In this document: positions 40,305 to 48,898 of the stretch, in pieces
Position numbering within the stretch: the first letter of the stretch is position 1
Layout: each line of letters begins with the position of its first letter
NCBI GenBank assembly: GCA_035296965.1
Contig: DATGZX010000298.1
Location: 177,863 to 241,862 of the forward strand
Origin: DATGZX01 sp035296965
GTDB taxonomy: Bacteria > Planctomycetota > Planctomycetia > Gemmatales > Gemmataceae
Length of the DNA: 64,000 nucleotides
Direction of reading: 5' to 3'
The notes under the pieces: model-generated
Told to the model about the DNA's origin: nothing
The model's database searches: none
What the model saw: the letters and a program-made list of their open reading frames with translations, nothing else
Program-made: the position numbers and the translations under genes

Positions 40305-41871
40305 GCGATTCCTCCTTGACTGACTCAGCAGGGTGCACGGGGAGCCGGACGGTGAACGTGCTCCCCTGATTCAACCCTTCGCTGGTCGCCTCAACCTCTC
40401 CTCCGTGCTGAGTGATGACGCGATGGCTGATGGACAAACCCAGTCCCGTGCCTTTCCCGGTGCGGCTGCGAGTGAAGAATGGCTCGAAGATGTTCTCGAG
40501 AATCTCCGGCGTCATGCCGCAGCCGGTATCGGCGAAGACCATCTCGGCCATCGGACCGCGCTGGATTACGGTAATGGTCAGTGAGCCATCGTCATCCAAG
40601 CTATCCAGGGCGTTTACTACGAGATTTAGCACCACCGATTTGATCTCCTGGGCGTTCACCCAGGCATAGACCGCGTGGGTAGGCTCGAAAAGAATCTGCT
40701 TACCCTTGTAATTCTGCAGGTGTTGAACCATGTCCAGGACGGATTGAATGAGTTCAGCCATGTCCACCGATTCGCGGCGCCGCTCGCCGCTGCGGCTGAA
40801 CTCCAGTAAACGCTGTGTAATCGACTTGCATCGGAAAGCCTCATCCTGAATCATCTTCAAATACTTGCTCACCACTTCGTGGCCGGGTGGTTGCTTGGTC
40901 AGGATGTCCGAGAGTCGGCTTTCCAGGGCCTCGCTGCAAAAGGCGATGCTCGCGAGCGGGTTATTGATTTCATGGGCAACGCCCGCGGCCAGGAAGCCAA
41001 CGCTGGCAAGCCGCTCGGAGCGGACCAGCTGCCGGCTGCGCTCATTCACCTGGTGGGCTAGGTCACGGTACATTTCTTGAAGCCGGCCGGTCATATCGTT
41101 GAATGCTGCCGCCAAATCTTCCATCTCGTCACCGCTGTGCACTTCAATGCGGTGATCGAAATCGCCCTTGGCTACCCGGCTTACACCTTGCGCCAAATCG
41201 CGAATGGGATGGGAAATCCAGCGGTAGAAGATTCCCGCGAAGCTGCCGAAGAGCAAGATCAAAAACGATGTTGCCGAGATGACAACGATCATGATGTTGC
41301 CATAATGGCTCACCCCGGTTTTGGCGGATCGGTCCATGTTATCGGAAATCACGGTGGTCAGCCCCTTGGAGGTCTGCCTGAGCTTTTGGATAGGCTCCCA
41401 AATGGCTTGCCGGCGGATGAGCAGCGATGTGCTGTCGTGGCTGACAGCCGGTTTTGATTCCTTTTCCAGCGCGACCTCCAATTCATCGAATGCCTTATGA
41501 AGAACCTCGACGTTGCCCTTTTCCGAGAACCCCTTTTGTGGATCTCGGCCGCGCAGCAATGTCTTATCCAGTTGCGCCTCGTACGCTTCCAAAGCTCTCA
41601 TGGCCGCTGTCTTCTTGTCCCTGAGCTCGTTCAGCTCGTTTTTCCTGTCGTCATTAGGGGACGAGGCCGCCGGGCAGATAGCTAACTCGGTCACGGAATC
41701 TTGGAGGAGTCTGGCAGCCCCTTCCTCTTCGATTTTGCTGTGGATGCTCTGCAATGTACTCTGGACGAAGAACATCCCGTTCAATGTGCCTGCGCCCAAT
41801 AGCGCCATCACGCCGATGAGAAGGCCGAGTCCAAGCATCAGCTTGTGGCGGATACGCCATTGCCTGGCCAC
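40285..41871 (-). CDS. Membrane sensor histidine kinase
   Basis: 528 residues from GTG 41871 with GGGGAGGTTAGAGC upstream. Two transmembrane segments (about 13-34 and 195-215) bracket a helical periplasmic sensor region that resembles a four-helix-bundle MCP-type input domain. A HAMP domain follows (WISHPIRDLAQGVSRVAKGDFDHRIEV), then the HisKA box with the phospho-acceptor in GVAHEINNPLASI and the HATPase region (LVVNALDSLDDDGS, FADTGCGMTPEI, GKGTGLGLSIS). It signals to the NtrC-type regulator encoded directly downstream. Stimulus unknown. Confidence 0.94.
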   Translation of the reverse strand: MARQWRIRHKLMLGLGLLIGVMALLGAGTLNGMFFVQSTLQSIHSKIEEEGAARLLQDSVTELAICPAASSPNDDRKNELNELRDKKTAAMRALEAYEAQLDKTLLRGRDPQKGFSEKGNVEVLHKAFDELEVALEKESKPAVSHDSTSLLIRRQAIWEPIQKLRQTSKGLTTVISDNMDRSAKTGVSHYGNIMIVVISATSFLILLFGSFAGIFYRWISHPIRDLAQGVSRVAKGDFDHRIEVHSGDEMEDLAAAFNDMTGRLQEMYRDLAHQVNERSRQLVRSERLASVGFLAAGVAHEINNPLASIAFCSEALESRLSDILTKQPPGHEVVSKYLKMIQDEAFRCKSITQRLLEFSRSGERRRESVDMAELIQSVLDMVQHLQNYKGKQILFEPTHAVYAWVNAQEIKSVVLNLVVNALDSLDDDGSLTITVIQRGPMAEMVFADTGCGMTPEILENIFEPFFTRSRTGKGTGLGLSISHRVITQHGGEVEATSEGLNQGSTFTVRLPVHPAESVKEESLGRAAA

Positions 41872-42146
41872 GCTCTAACCTCCCCAACGGCAAGCGTAAA
41901 GGCCCTGGATACTCCCGAACCTCCCGCGCACGATTCATGCAATTAGCAAGCTAGCTGTTCGCTGCGACGGGGTTCGCTGATTTTCGGGACTCTACCAGAA
42001 GACGTTTTGGGAAAGGAGGTCAACTTTCGGCCGCTGCTTCGAGACGTTTCAAGACAGGAGAGATAGGAAAGCAGGCGGCAGGACCGAGAACTGGCCAAGT
42101 CCTCCAGTTTCCGGAATTGTGGCGTCTGTCCCAGCCTTTGAAGAAG

Positions 42147-43253
42147 TCATTCGCCAGAGGAATTGAGGCATGCCGGCGCAGAGAAGCTCGAAAGCGGCGG
42201 ACTGTAAGGAGCCAGCAGCGGCCTGAGCCAATCGAGGATGCCTGGCAGAAGGCGTTTTGCGGTGCGAAGGTCGTGTTTGCCTCGCGGATCGTAGCCCGTA
42301 TCGACGCAGAGGCCCCGTTCTTTTGCTCGATACAGGAAGCTCTCTACCTGAGCGTCGATGTTGAACTGGTCCTTGGCCCCGTAGGCGACATACATGGACA
42401 GCTCACCCGGTTTCAGGCACAGGCGATCGATCATTTCAATCGGGTTTTCCAAACTGATTAGCTCGGCTGTCTGCGGCCCGCGGCCATAGAGAGGATCGAT
42501 GACGCGCTTCAGTCGTATGGTGATTACACCATAGAACCTGCCAACGACTTCCCAACCGTGGCTGAAATCAGTCTTCCAGCCCCAGCAGCAAGGGTCGAAA
42601 TCGCTCATGTAACGGCAATGGCAATCGACCCATCGCGTATTGAGAGGCGGAAAGATCCCCACTACCACCTTGAAGCGATCGCGGTACTTGATTGCAAGGG
42701 TATACGCGGCGCCTCCTCCCATGGAGACGCCCGCCAGCACATGCGCCTCCCGCTCAGGGCGGATCGGAAAGTTGGCGTGCAGGAAATTCCAGACATCCAG
42801 CATGATGAAGTCTTCGAAGCAGCCGGCCTTCGAATTAAGGAAGAAACTTCCTGCGGTGAAGTAGCAAGGCTCACCATTCAGACTGCCGTCTGGGGCAGCA
42901 ATAATCACGGGCGGCAGTTTGCCGGTGGCGATGGCGCAATCGAGCGGAGAGACAACCTGTTCCAGAAAAGACTGTTCATCCTGGGCAAAGCCGTGCAGCC
43001 ACAGAACGAGCGGATAGCTATGATGTGGGTCAAAGCCAGGAGGAAGATAAACGTACAGGTCACGGCGTTGGTGCAAAGCTTCGGACCAAATTCGGTGATC
43101 GCATCCGTGATTGTGCGTGAAGTCAACAACTTGGCCATGCAGTCTGCGATTAACCCGGTCCAGCTCTCCTAGCTTCCCCAATACGCCAGCCGACGCATTC
43201 GGTAAAAACAACAGCAGCGTTAGTAGCGAGATCTTTACTGTTTTTGTGTTCAC
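42147..43253 (-). CDS. Secreted alpha/beta-hydrolase esterase
   Basis: 368 residues from a GTG at 43253, which leads into a signal peptide (VKISLLTLLLFLPNASAG); the open frame continues 54 codons upstream but without export features. The fold reads YVYLPPGFDPHHSYPLVLWLHGFAQDEQSF (oxyanion region), VIIAAPDGSL, and the nucleophile elbow AGVSMGGGAAY. It resembles the putative esterase D / feruloyl-esterase group (PHB-depolymerase-like), secreted enzymes that act on acyl esters. Eight cysteines in the mature part, including CHCRYMSDFDPCCWGW, suggest disulfides. Substrate unknown. Confidence 0.83.
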   Translation of the reverse strand: MNTKTVKISLLTLLLFLPNASAGVLGKLGELDRVNRRLHGQVVDFTHNHGCDHRIWSEALHQRRDLYVYLPPGFDPHHSYPLVLWLHGFAQDEQSFLEQVVSPLDCAIATGKLPPVIIAAPDGSLNGEPCYFTAGSFFLNSKAGCFEDFIMLDVWNFLHANFPIRPEREAHVLAGVSMGGGAAYTLAIKYRDRFKVVVGIFPPLNTRWVDCHCRYMSDFDPCCWGWKTDFSHGWEVVGRFYGVITIRLKRVIDPLYGRGPQTAELISLENPIEMIDRLCLKPGELSMYVAYGAKDQFNIDAQVESFLYRAKERGLCVDTGYDPRGKHDLRTAKRLLPGILDWLRPLLAPYSPPLSSFSAPACLNSSGE

Positions 43254-43590
43254 AATGGTGCCTTGTCGCGTTGGGGGAGCAGAAGGCCACCCTATCCGAA
43301 TCGCTCGATTCGGGTTGCGCCGCGCGCGGCCTCCTTGTCGCCTGACTTGTCCTATTCTTTCGGCTGGGAAACTTCCCAACCCAAGCAGTTGAGGCAAAGA
43401 ATTTCCGACAATCATGCGGAGGCCATGCGGCTATGCGAACTATGCCGATCAGAGCGCCATTTCGAGAAAGTGGAGAAGACGGGCGCTTTTGGGGTGAGGC
43501 CAAATGTCGGCTTACGATAGCTCTTCTCCCACGGTTAAAATGAAGCAGCAAATCAGTAAGCGTTCACTTCAGATCCGAAAGGAGAGTGCC
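43254..43590. other. Divergent gene-free stretch between the esterase and phhB
   Basis: 337 bp between two divergent genes. No repeat, hairpin or confident promoter was recognised; the region must contain the start signals of both genes. Confidence 0.5.
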
Positions 43591-43953
43591 ATGACAACCA
43601 CGGCGGCATCTGAGCTGACCAGGAAGCATTGCACGGCTTGCGAGGGCGGGGCGCCCGCGCTTTCGAGCGGGCAAGTCCAGCAACTGCTTCGGGAGATACC
43701 TGGTTGGAAACTTATGGCAGACGGAAAACGCATCCGTCGCGACTGGCGTGTCAAAGACTTCCAGGCGGGGCTGGAGTTCCTCAATAAGGCTGGAGCCTTG
43801 GCCGAGCAGGAGGGCCACCATCCGGACCTTCATCTGGAGGGATACCGAAACGTCGCCATCGAGCTTTGGACCCATGCGCTAGGCGGCCTATCCGAAAACG
43901 ACTTCATTTTAGCCGCAAGAATTGATCAGTTACCGGTAGACCTCAAGACATAA
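43591..43953 (+). CDS. phhB: Pterin-4a-carbinolamine dehydratase
   Basis: 120 residues from ATG 43591 with AAAGGAGAGTGCC directly upstream. The N-terminal leader (HCTACEGGAPALSSGQVQQLL) is typical of bacterial PCD proteins, and the active-site motif is complete: EGHHPDLHLEGYRNVAIELWTHALGGLSENDF. The enzyme dehydrates 4a-hydroxytetrahydropterin for recycling after aromatic amino-acid hydroxylation. No phenylalanine hydroxylase gene is in the window, so it may serve another pterin-dependent step, including molybdopterin-like roles proposed for related proteins. Confidence 0.93.
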   Translation: MTTTAASELTRKHCTACEGGAPALSSGQVQQLLREIPGWKLMADGKRIRRDWRVKDFQAGLEFLNKAGALAEQEGHHPDLHLEGYRNVAIELWTHALGGLSENDFILAARIDQLPVDLKT

Positions 43954-44048
43954 GCTCGGCGTACTATTGCTTCTCGCCTTTTGCTAAGGTAAGGGGTTGG
44001 AAGGAACCGGCTGCCGCGTTAGCGGCGCGATCCAGGGAGGGCAACGTC

Positions 44049-44873
44049 GTGCCAGTAGCTCAGGCGGTTCAGATCGGAGAATACGAGTGCGGGCCCGGTC
44101 ATCCACTTCTTTGGATTGCCGGACCTTGCGTAATCGAGTCTCACGAACTCACTTTGCTGATCGCAGAGAAGCTGAAGGAACTGGCCACGAGGTACCAGTT
44201 GCCTTTGGTGTTCAAAGCCTCGTTCGACAAGGCAAACCGAACCTCGGGCAAGTCTTTTCGTGGTCCCGGCCTGCAAGAAGGAATGCGCACGCTGGAAGCA
44301 GTCAAGCGCCGAACCGGCCTGCCGGTGATCACCGATATCCATGAGTCCTATCAAGCGGTCCCGGTGGCCGAAGTTTGCGATGTCTTGCAGATCCCTGCCT
44401 TTTTGGCCCGGCAAACCGATTTGATTCTGGCGGCTGGGGCGACCGGGCGTGTCGTGAACGTCAAAAAGGGCCAATTCATGGCTCCCTGGGACATGCGTCA
44501 CGTCGTCACCAAGATGGCGGAAGTCGGCAACAAAAGGCTGTTGCTGACGGAGCGTGGGGCAAGCTTTGGTTACGGCCAGCTCGTCAGCGATATGAGGTCG
44601 ATCCCCTTGATGCAGGAATTGGGCTGCCCGGTGATCTTTGACGCCACTCACAGCGTACAGATGCCAGGGGCCGCCGGCGACCGTAGCGGCGGCGACCGGC
44701 GCATGATACCCTATCTGGCTCGGGCCGCCGTGGCTTGTGGCTGCGATGGAGTTTTTTTGGAAACGCATCCCCGTCCCGACGAAGCCCTGAGCGACGGTCC
44801 CAACATGATCCCTTTGGACAATCTGCCGGCCCTGTTGGAATGCTGCCTGCGCATTCGACAGGCGCTGGCATAG
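44049..44873 (+). CDS. kdsA: 3-deoxy-8-phosphooctulonate (KDO-8-P) synthase
   Basis: 274 residues from GTG 44049 with CAGGGAGGGCAACGTC upstream. It condenses arabinose-5-phosphate with phosphoenolpyruvate to KDO-8-P, the precursor of the KDO sugar of lipopolysaccharide. Signatures are IAGPCVIESHELTL near the N-terminus, FKASFDKANRTSGKSFRGPGL, TDIHE, DVLQIPAFLARQTDL, KKGQFMAPWDM, and FDATHSVQMPG. The presence of kdsA, with the BBP7 barrel downstream, supports a Gram-negative-type outer membrane with LPS. It is 25 bp upstream of a predicted lipoprotein gene. Confidence 0.96.
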   Translation: MPVAQAVQIGEYECGPGHPLLWIAGPCVIESHELTLLIAEKLKELATRYQLPLVFKASFDKANRTSGKSFRGPGLQEGMRTLEAVKRRTGLPVITDIHESYQAVPVAEVCDVLQIPAFLARQTDLILAAGATGRVVNVKKGQFMAPWDMRHVVTKMAEVGNKRLLLTERGASFGYGQLVSDMRSIPLMQELGCPVIFDATHSVQMPGAAGDRSGGDRRMIPYLARAAVACGCDGVFLETHPRPDEALSDGPNMIPLDNLPALLECCLRIRQALA

Positions 44874-44898
44874 TGAAGGCATAGACAAGGAATGAAGA

Positions 44899-46944
44899 AT
44901 GCGGAGCCTTGAGTGCACCAATCCTGGGAGGACAACCGGCCGATCAAGCACGTCGATCTTGGTGCTGGCGGTATCAATAGGCGTGATTTTTGGCCAGGGG
45001 TGCGGCAGCGGCCGGTCCAAGCCTACCGTTGGATTGCCTACTGCGAATGAGCGATTGTCGCAAGAGAGTGTCAATTCGTTGGCCGAATCTTTGCGCAAGC
45101 AGGAGGACATCGAAGGCATTGGCAGTGAACTTCAGCGCATCAATGCCTACTTGGAAAATCGTGAACAGGAAAAGCCGCGGCCCCTTTCGAATCGAGAGCG
45201 CGAAGTCCTTACCAAGGAATACGGCCTGGCCAACGACGAATTGGCGGAGATTGACACTGCAGGCTTCTCGTCATTGGATGCGCATTACCTTGAAAGTTGT
45301 TTCTTGATGCGCGATGCCGCCCGATCTTTGAAAGTGGAGAAACTTCCTGCTCAAGAGCAGGCGGCCGCAGCATTCGCCTGGGTGATGCGGCAGGTCCGCC
45401 TGTTTGAGCCGGGGACCGCTGCCAAGCAGCCAGCCAAGGATATTTTGCCTCCGATTGTCGTCCTGAGACGCGGCTGGGGTACGGCGCAAGATCGCGCCCT
45501 GGTATTCTTGGCGCTGCTCGGACAACTCGGAATCGATGGCTGCGTGGTCACTGTCCCGGTCGCCTCGGAAGGCCAGGCGGCTGTACGCACCTGGGTGACC
45601 GGCGCTCTCGTCAACAAAGATATCTACCTCTTCGATACTCGTATGGGGTTGCCCGTTCCGGGGGCCAAGGGCGAAGGGGTCGCGACCCTCGCTCAGGTTC
45701 GTACCCAACCGGACATCCTGCTCGCACTCGGAACCGATTCCCATTATCCTTACGACGTGCCCCCGGCATTGGCCAAGCGAGCCCAGGCGTTCGTGGCTTG
45801 TCAGCTTTCGGCGCTGGCGCCGCGCATGGCTCTTCTGGAAGAGGCCATGGCTTCGGGAGATAAAATCTACTTGCGCACCGATCCTGTCGCGGTCTTTCAG
45901 AGATTTCGAGAAGCAGTCCAGGGACCTGCATTCGCGGATAGCAATCTCGGGGTTTGGAATTCGCGGGCTGATAAGAATGATTCCATGCGCGTTTTGCGAA
46001 GTTTTCTGCCGAAAGCCCAGGGTGGCACGGATGACGGTCGCCGGCTACAAGAGAGCCTTGCAGCGTTGGTCCCCTTTCAGTATTTGCCGAAGTTGGTCCT
46101 TCAGCTTCCTGGCGAGCCGGGGAAACGGCTGCAAGCAATTTATGCCAATCCCTTTATTGCTTTCAGCACGAGTCCGCATATGCCACGCGAGCAAATGGCA
46201 GCCTGGCTGCCCGGGTTGATCGAGCAAGTTGACGGGGAGAAAAAGACTCCGGAATGGATCATGCGCGGGCGCTTGCCCAGGGACATGGTTTTACGCGGCA
46301 AATTGAACGAAGCGACCGATCTGCTCGTTGCTCTGCTTCGGGAGATGCAGCGCCAAACAGCGTTGCTCCAGACGCCCGGCCTTGAAGAGCAGGCGCGGGA
46401 ATGGGGTAGCCGAGCATTGGAGACCTATTCGGCCTTGATTCAGGCAAAAGCGCAACAAAACAAGGCCCGCGTCGCGGTTGGCGGACTATCCTTGGCGGAA
46501 GCCACGGAGAAGGAGAACGATCTCTGGAAAAAGAGCAAGCCCGTGATGGAACTCGTCCAGGGCGCTGCCGCAATACCCATGTCGGATGAAATCACTTATC
46601 AGCTGGCTGCCTGCAAGCACGAACAGGCAGAGCAAGCCCAGGTCAAGCTGGATAGCGCCCGACGCAATGGCAAGTCGGTTTCCGCCAATGAAAAAGCGGC
46701 GGCCAATGACTCCTGGAAAGCAGCAATCAGCTGGTGGCAAACCTATCTCGATGAACATCCGGCCTCATCAAGTGCTCCCGCTGCCCGAAGAATGCGTGCA
46801 CGCGCACTCGAAGCAATAGGCGAGCGCGCTGAGGCAATTGCACTTTTGGAGGACCTGTCCGGCAACATCCCCCCAATCGACAAGACGGGGCGACTCTACC
46901 TCGCCAAGCAACTCAAGAGCCGCGAATCGTCTCCCAGCAAATAG
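44899..46944 (+). CDS. Predicted lipoprotein with degenerate transglutaminase-like domain
   Basis: 681 residues. The N-terminal hydrophobic segment (TSILVLAVSIGVIFGQGC) ends in a likely lipobox cysteine at residue 35. Around 165-280 there is a transglutaminase-like core (LRRGWGTAQDRALVFLALLGQLGIDGCVV, VRTWVTGALVNKDIYLFDTRMGLPVPG), but the position of the catalytic cysteine in the family motif (RxGxCxD) is occupied by Thr/Ala, so catalysis by the usual mechanism looks lost. The C-terminal third is helical and TPR-like (SAPAARRMRARALEAIGERAEAIALLEDL). Likely periplasmic and scaffolding in role. It follows kdsA by 25 bp. Confidence 0.72.
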   Translation: MRSLECTNPGRTTGRSSTSILVLAVSIGVIFGQGCGSGRSKPTVGLPTANERLSQESVNSLAESLRKQEDIEGIGSELQRINAYLENREQEKPRPLSNREREVLTKEYGLANDELAEIDTAGFSSLDAHYLESCFLMRDAARSLKVEKLPAQEQAAAAFAWVMRQVRLFEPGTAAKQPAKDILPPIVVLRRGWGTAQDRALVFLALLGQLGIDGCVVTVPVASEGQAAVRTWVTGALVNKDIYLFDTRMGLPVPGAKGEGVATLAQVRTQPDILLALGTDSHYPYDVPPALAKRAQAFVACQLSALAPRMALLEEAMASGDKIYLRTDPVAVFQRFREAVQGPAFADSNLGVWNSRADKNDSMRVLRSFLPKAQGGTDDGRRLQESLAALVPFQYLPKLVLQLPGEPGKRLQAIYANPFIAFSTSPHMPREQMAAWLPGLIEQVDGEKKTPEWIMRGRLPRDMVLRGKLNEATDLLVALLREMQRQTALLQTPGLEEQAREWGSRALETYSALIQAKAQQNKARVAVGGLSLAEATEKENDLWKKSKPVMELVQGAAAIPMSDEITYQLAACKHEQAEQAQVKLDSARRNGKSVSANEKAAANDSWKAAISWWQTYLDEHPASSSAPAARRMRARALEAIGERAEAIALLEDLSGNIPPIDKTGRLYLAKQLKSRESSPSK

Positions 46945-47170
46945 GCGTACCTCTCCCTCGACCTGAGGCTATCAATCCCACCTGCCGCCATCGAACTCGC
47001 AAGACGACAATGGCTACTTGAGGTTGCACGCGAGGGATTGCGCTGCTGTTGCCCGGCCGCCTTCGTCATGTTTGAATCACCATGGCGGGGACGGCTGGCA
47101 GGCGTAACTTTCCGCCCGACCTACTGACAAGCGACATCGAGATGTTCTCGCTGATGCGCGGCGCGCTCCC

Positions 47171-48130
47171 ATGAAAGACCTGTTCCGCAAGCGCTGGTTT
47201 TTCATTCTGCTTGTCCTGGGCGTTACTCTCGCCTGGTTTCGGCCGGAATGGTTGCGCCCGTGCACTGCCCTTATCGACCCGCGCATCGTTGTTGCCCTGG
47301 CTCTATTTCTGATGGCCTGGGGGCTGGAAAGCCGTCACTTATTTCGATCACTCCTGAGGCCATGGGCGGCTCTTTGGGCTGCGTTCGTGAGCTACTCGGC
47401 GATTCCCTTCCTGGGTTGGCTCGGTGGAAGGCTCCTGCCTAATGACGATCTTCGCGTCGGCCTAATGGTGATATCCAGCGCGCCGTGCACTCTCGCCTCC
47501 GCAGTGCTTTGGACCCGCCTGGCGGGCGGCAACGAGGCGACGGCATTGCTTGTCGTGCTCATCACAACGGCAACGAGCTGGCTGGTCACGACGACCTGGC
47601 TGGCGTGGTCTCTTGCTACTACAGTGCGGATCGATACCGGCGCGATGATGTGGAGCTTGATCACTGTGCTTGTCATTCCGGTAGGCGTGGGGCAGATAAT
47701 CCGAGCCTTCCCTTTCTTGGCGCAATTGGCAGCCCGCCGTCGTAGGATTCTGGGGGTTGTTTCTCGTTCGCTCATCCTGAGCATCGTTCTAAAGGCGGTG
47801 GTCGATCTAAGTGATCAATTGGGCGAGCGCCCCGAAGCACTCTCCTGGGCGCTGGCCGTGGCGACCGGGTTCCTGGTCGTGGCCTCTCACTTGATCGGGC
47901 TGGCAGGCGGCTTTTGGACCGCCAAATGGATGAAGTGTGTCCCTTCCGAGCAAGTCGCTGTGGCATTCGCTTGCAGCCAAAAAACGTTGCCCGTATCACT
48001 TTACTTGTTCATGACCTACTTCAAGGACGCGTATCCCTTGGCGATCCTGCCACTGGTCTTCTATCATGTTGGACAGTTGATCGTTGATACGTTTATCGCC
48101 GAAGGGCTTTCCAAGCATGCAGCAACGTAG
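47171..48130 (+). CDS. Bile acid:sodium symporter-family (BASS) transporter
   Basis: 319 residues with about nine to ten hydrophobic helices, starting with FFILLVLGVTLAWF. The family marks are MVISSAPCTLASAVLWTRLAGGNEATALLVVL in the first half and VAFACSQKTLPVSLYLFM in the second, the two crossover regions that bind sodium and substrate. The nearest described subgroup is the SLC10A7-like/YfeH type rather than the arsenite permease Acr3, which has a conserved cysteine not seen here. Substrate unknown. The last 14 bp overlap the start of the HD gene. Confidence 0.85.
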   Translation: MKDLFRKRWFFILLVLGVTLAWFRPEWLRPCTALIDPRIVVALALFLMAWGLESRHLFRSLLRPWAALWAAFVSYSAIPFLGWLGGRLLPNDDLRVGLMVISSAPCTLASAVLWTRLAGGNEATALLVVLITTATSWLVTTTWLAWSLATTVRIDTGAMMWSLITVLVIPVGVGQIIRAFPFLAQLAARRRRILGVVSRSLILSIVLKAVVDLSDQLGERPEALSWALAVATGFLVVASHLIGLAGGFWTAKWMKCVPSEQVAVAFACSQKTLPVSLYLFMTYFKDAYPLAILPLVFYHVGQLIVDTFIAEGLSKHAAT

Positions 48131-48701
48131 CGAAGCGCTCAGCTTGGTCCACGAGTACACCAAGAACCCGGCTCTGGTCAAACACATGCTTGCCGTGGAG
48201 GCTGCGCTACGTGCCTATGCGCGAAAGCTGGGAGAAGACGAGGAGTACTGGGGCATCGTCGGGCTGCTTCACGATTTCGACTATGAACGTTGGCCGAATC
48301 CGCCCGATCATCCCCTCAAAGGCGCCGCAATCCTGCGCGAGCATGGCTATCCGGAGGAGGTCATCTATGCGATCAAGTCGCATGCAGACTATCTGCCGGA
48401 CTGCCCGCGCGTAAGCAAGCTGGACAAAGCCCTCTATGCGTGCGACGAGTTGGCTGGCTTGATCACGGCTGCGGCTCTGGTGCGACCTTCAGGCATCACG
48501 GACATGACGGCTTCCAGTGTAAAGAAAAAAATGAAATCGAAGGGCTTCGCAAGAACCGTTAAAAGGGAGGATATTGAACGAGGCGCCCAGGACTTTGGCG
48601 TCGATCTGAGCGAGCACATCCAATTCGTCATCGACGCCATGAAGCCGCACGCCGAACAATTGGGACTCCTCCAGGGCAGCGGAGGTGGCGACGACGCTTG
48701 A
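48117..48701 (+). CDS. HD-domain metal-dependent phosphohydrolase-like protein
   Basis: 194 residues from ATG 48117 inside the 3' end of the transporter gene, so expression is coupled. Residues 10-110 read as an HD domain: VKHMLAVEAALRAYARKLGEDEEYWGIVGLLHDFDYERWP (H...HD), then EEVIYAIKSHADYLP and LYACDELAGLI supplying further ligands. Such small HD proteins are common stand-alone hydrolases, often of nucleotides. Specific activity unknown. The C-terminal ~40 residues are a lysine-rich helix and tail. Confidence 0.85.
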   Translation: MQQRSEALSLVHEYTKNPALVKHMLAVEAALRAYARKLGEDEEYWGIVGLLHDFDYERWPNPPDHPLKGAAILREHGYPEEVIYAIKSHADYLPDCPRVSKLDKALYACDELAGLITAAALVRPSGITDMTASSVKKKMKSKGFARTVKREDIERGAQDFGVDLSEHIQFVIDAMKPHAEQLGLLQGSGGGDDA

Positions 48702-48898
48702 GCCGTCGCTGAAGAGCTACGTCGCAGCTTTCGGACTGTAGAGTCTGTGCTGATTCTGCTGCCACAGCAATTCCGCTCAAATATCTAAACGGCTTTTGTT
48801 TGCCTCTCAGTGCAGCCGAACCAAGTAATTGCATGGCGTTCATGCGCTGCGCAACTTGTTTCCTAATGATCGAACGCCGATGACAAGAGGAGCAGATT

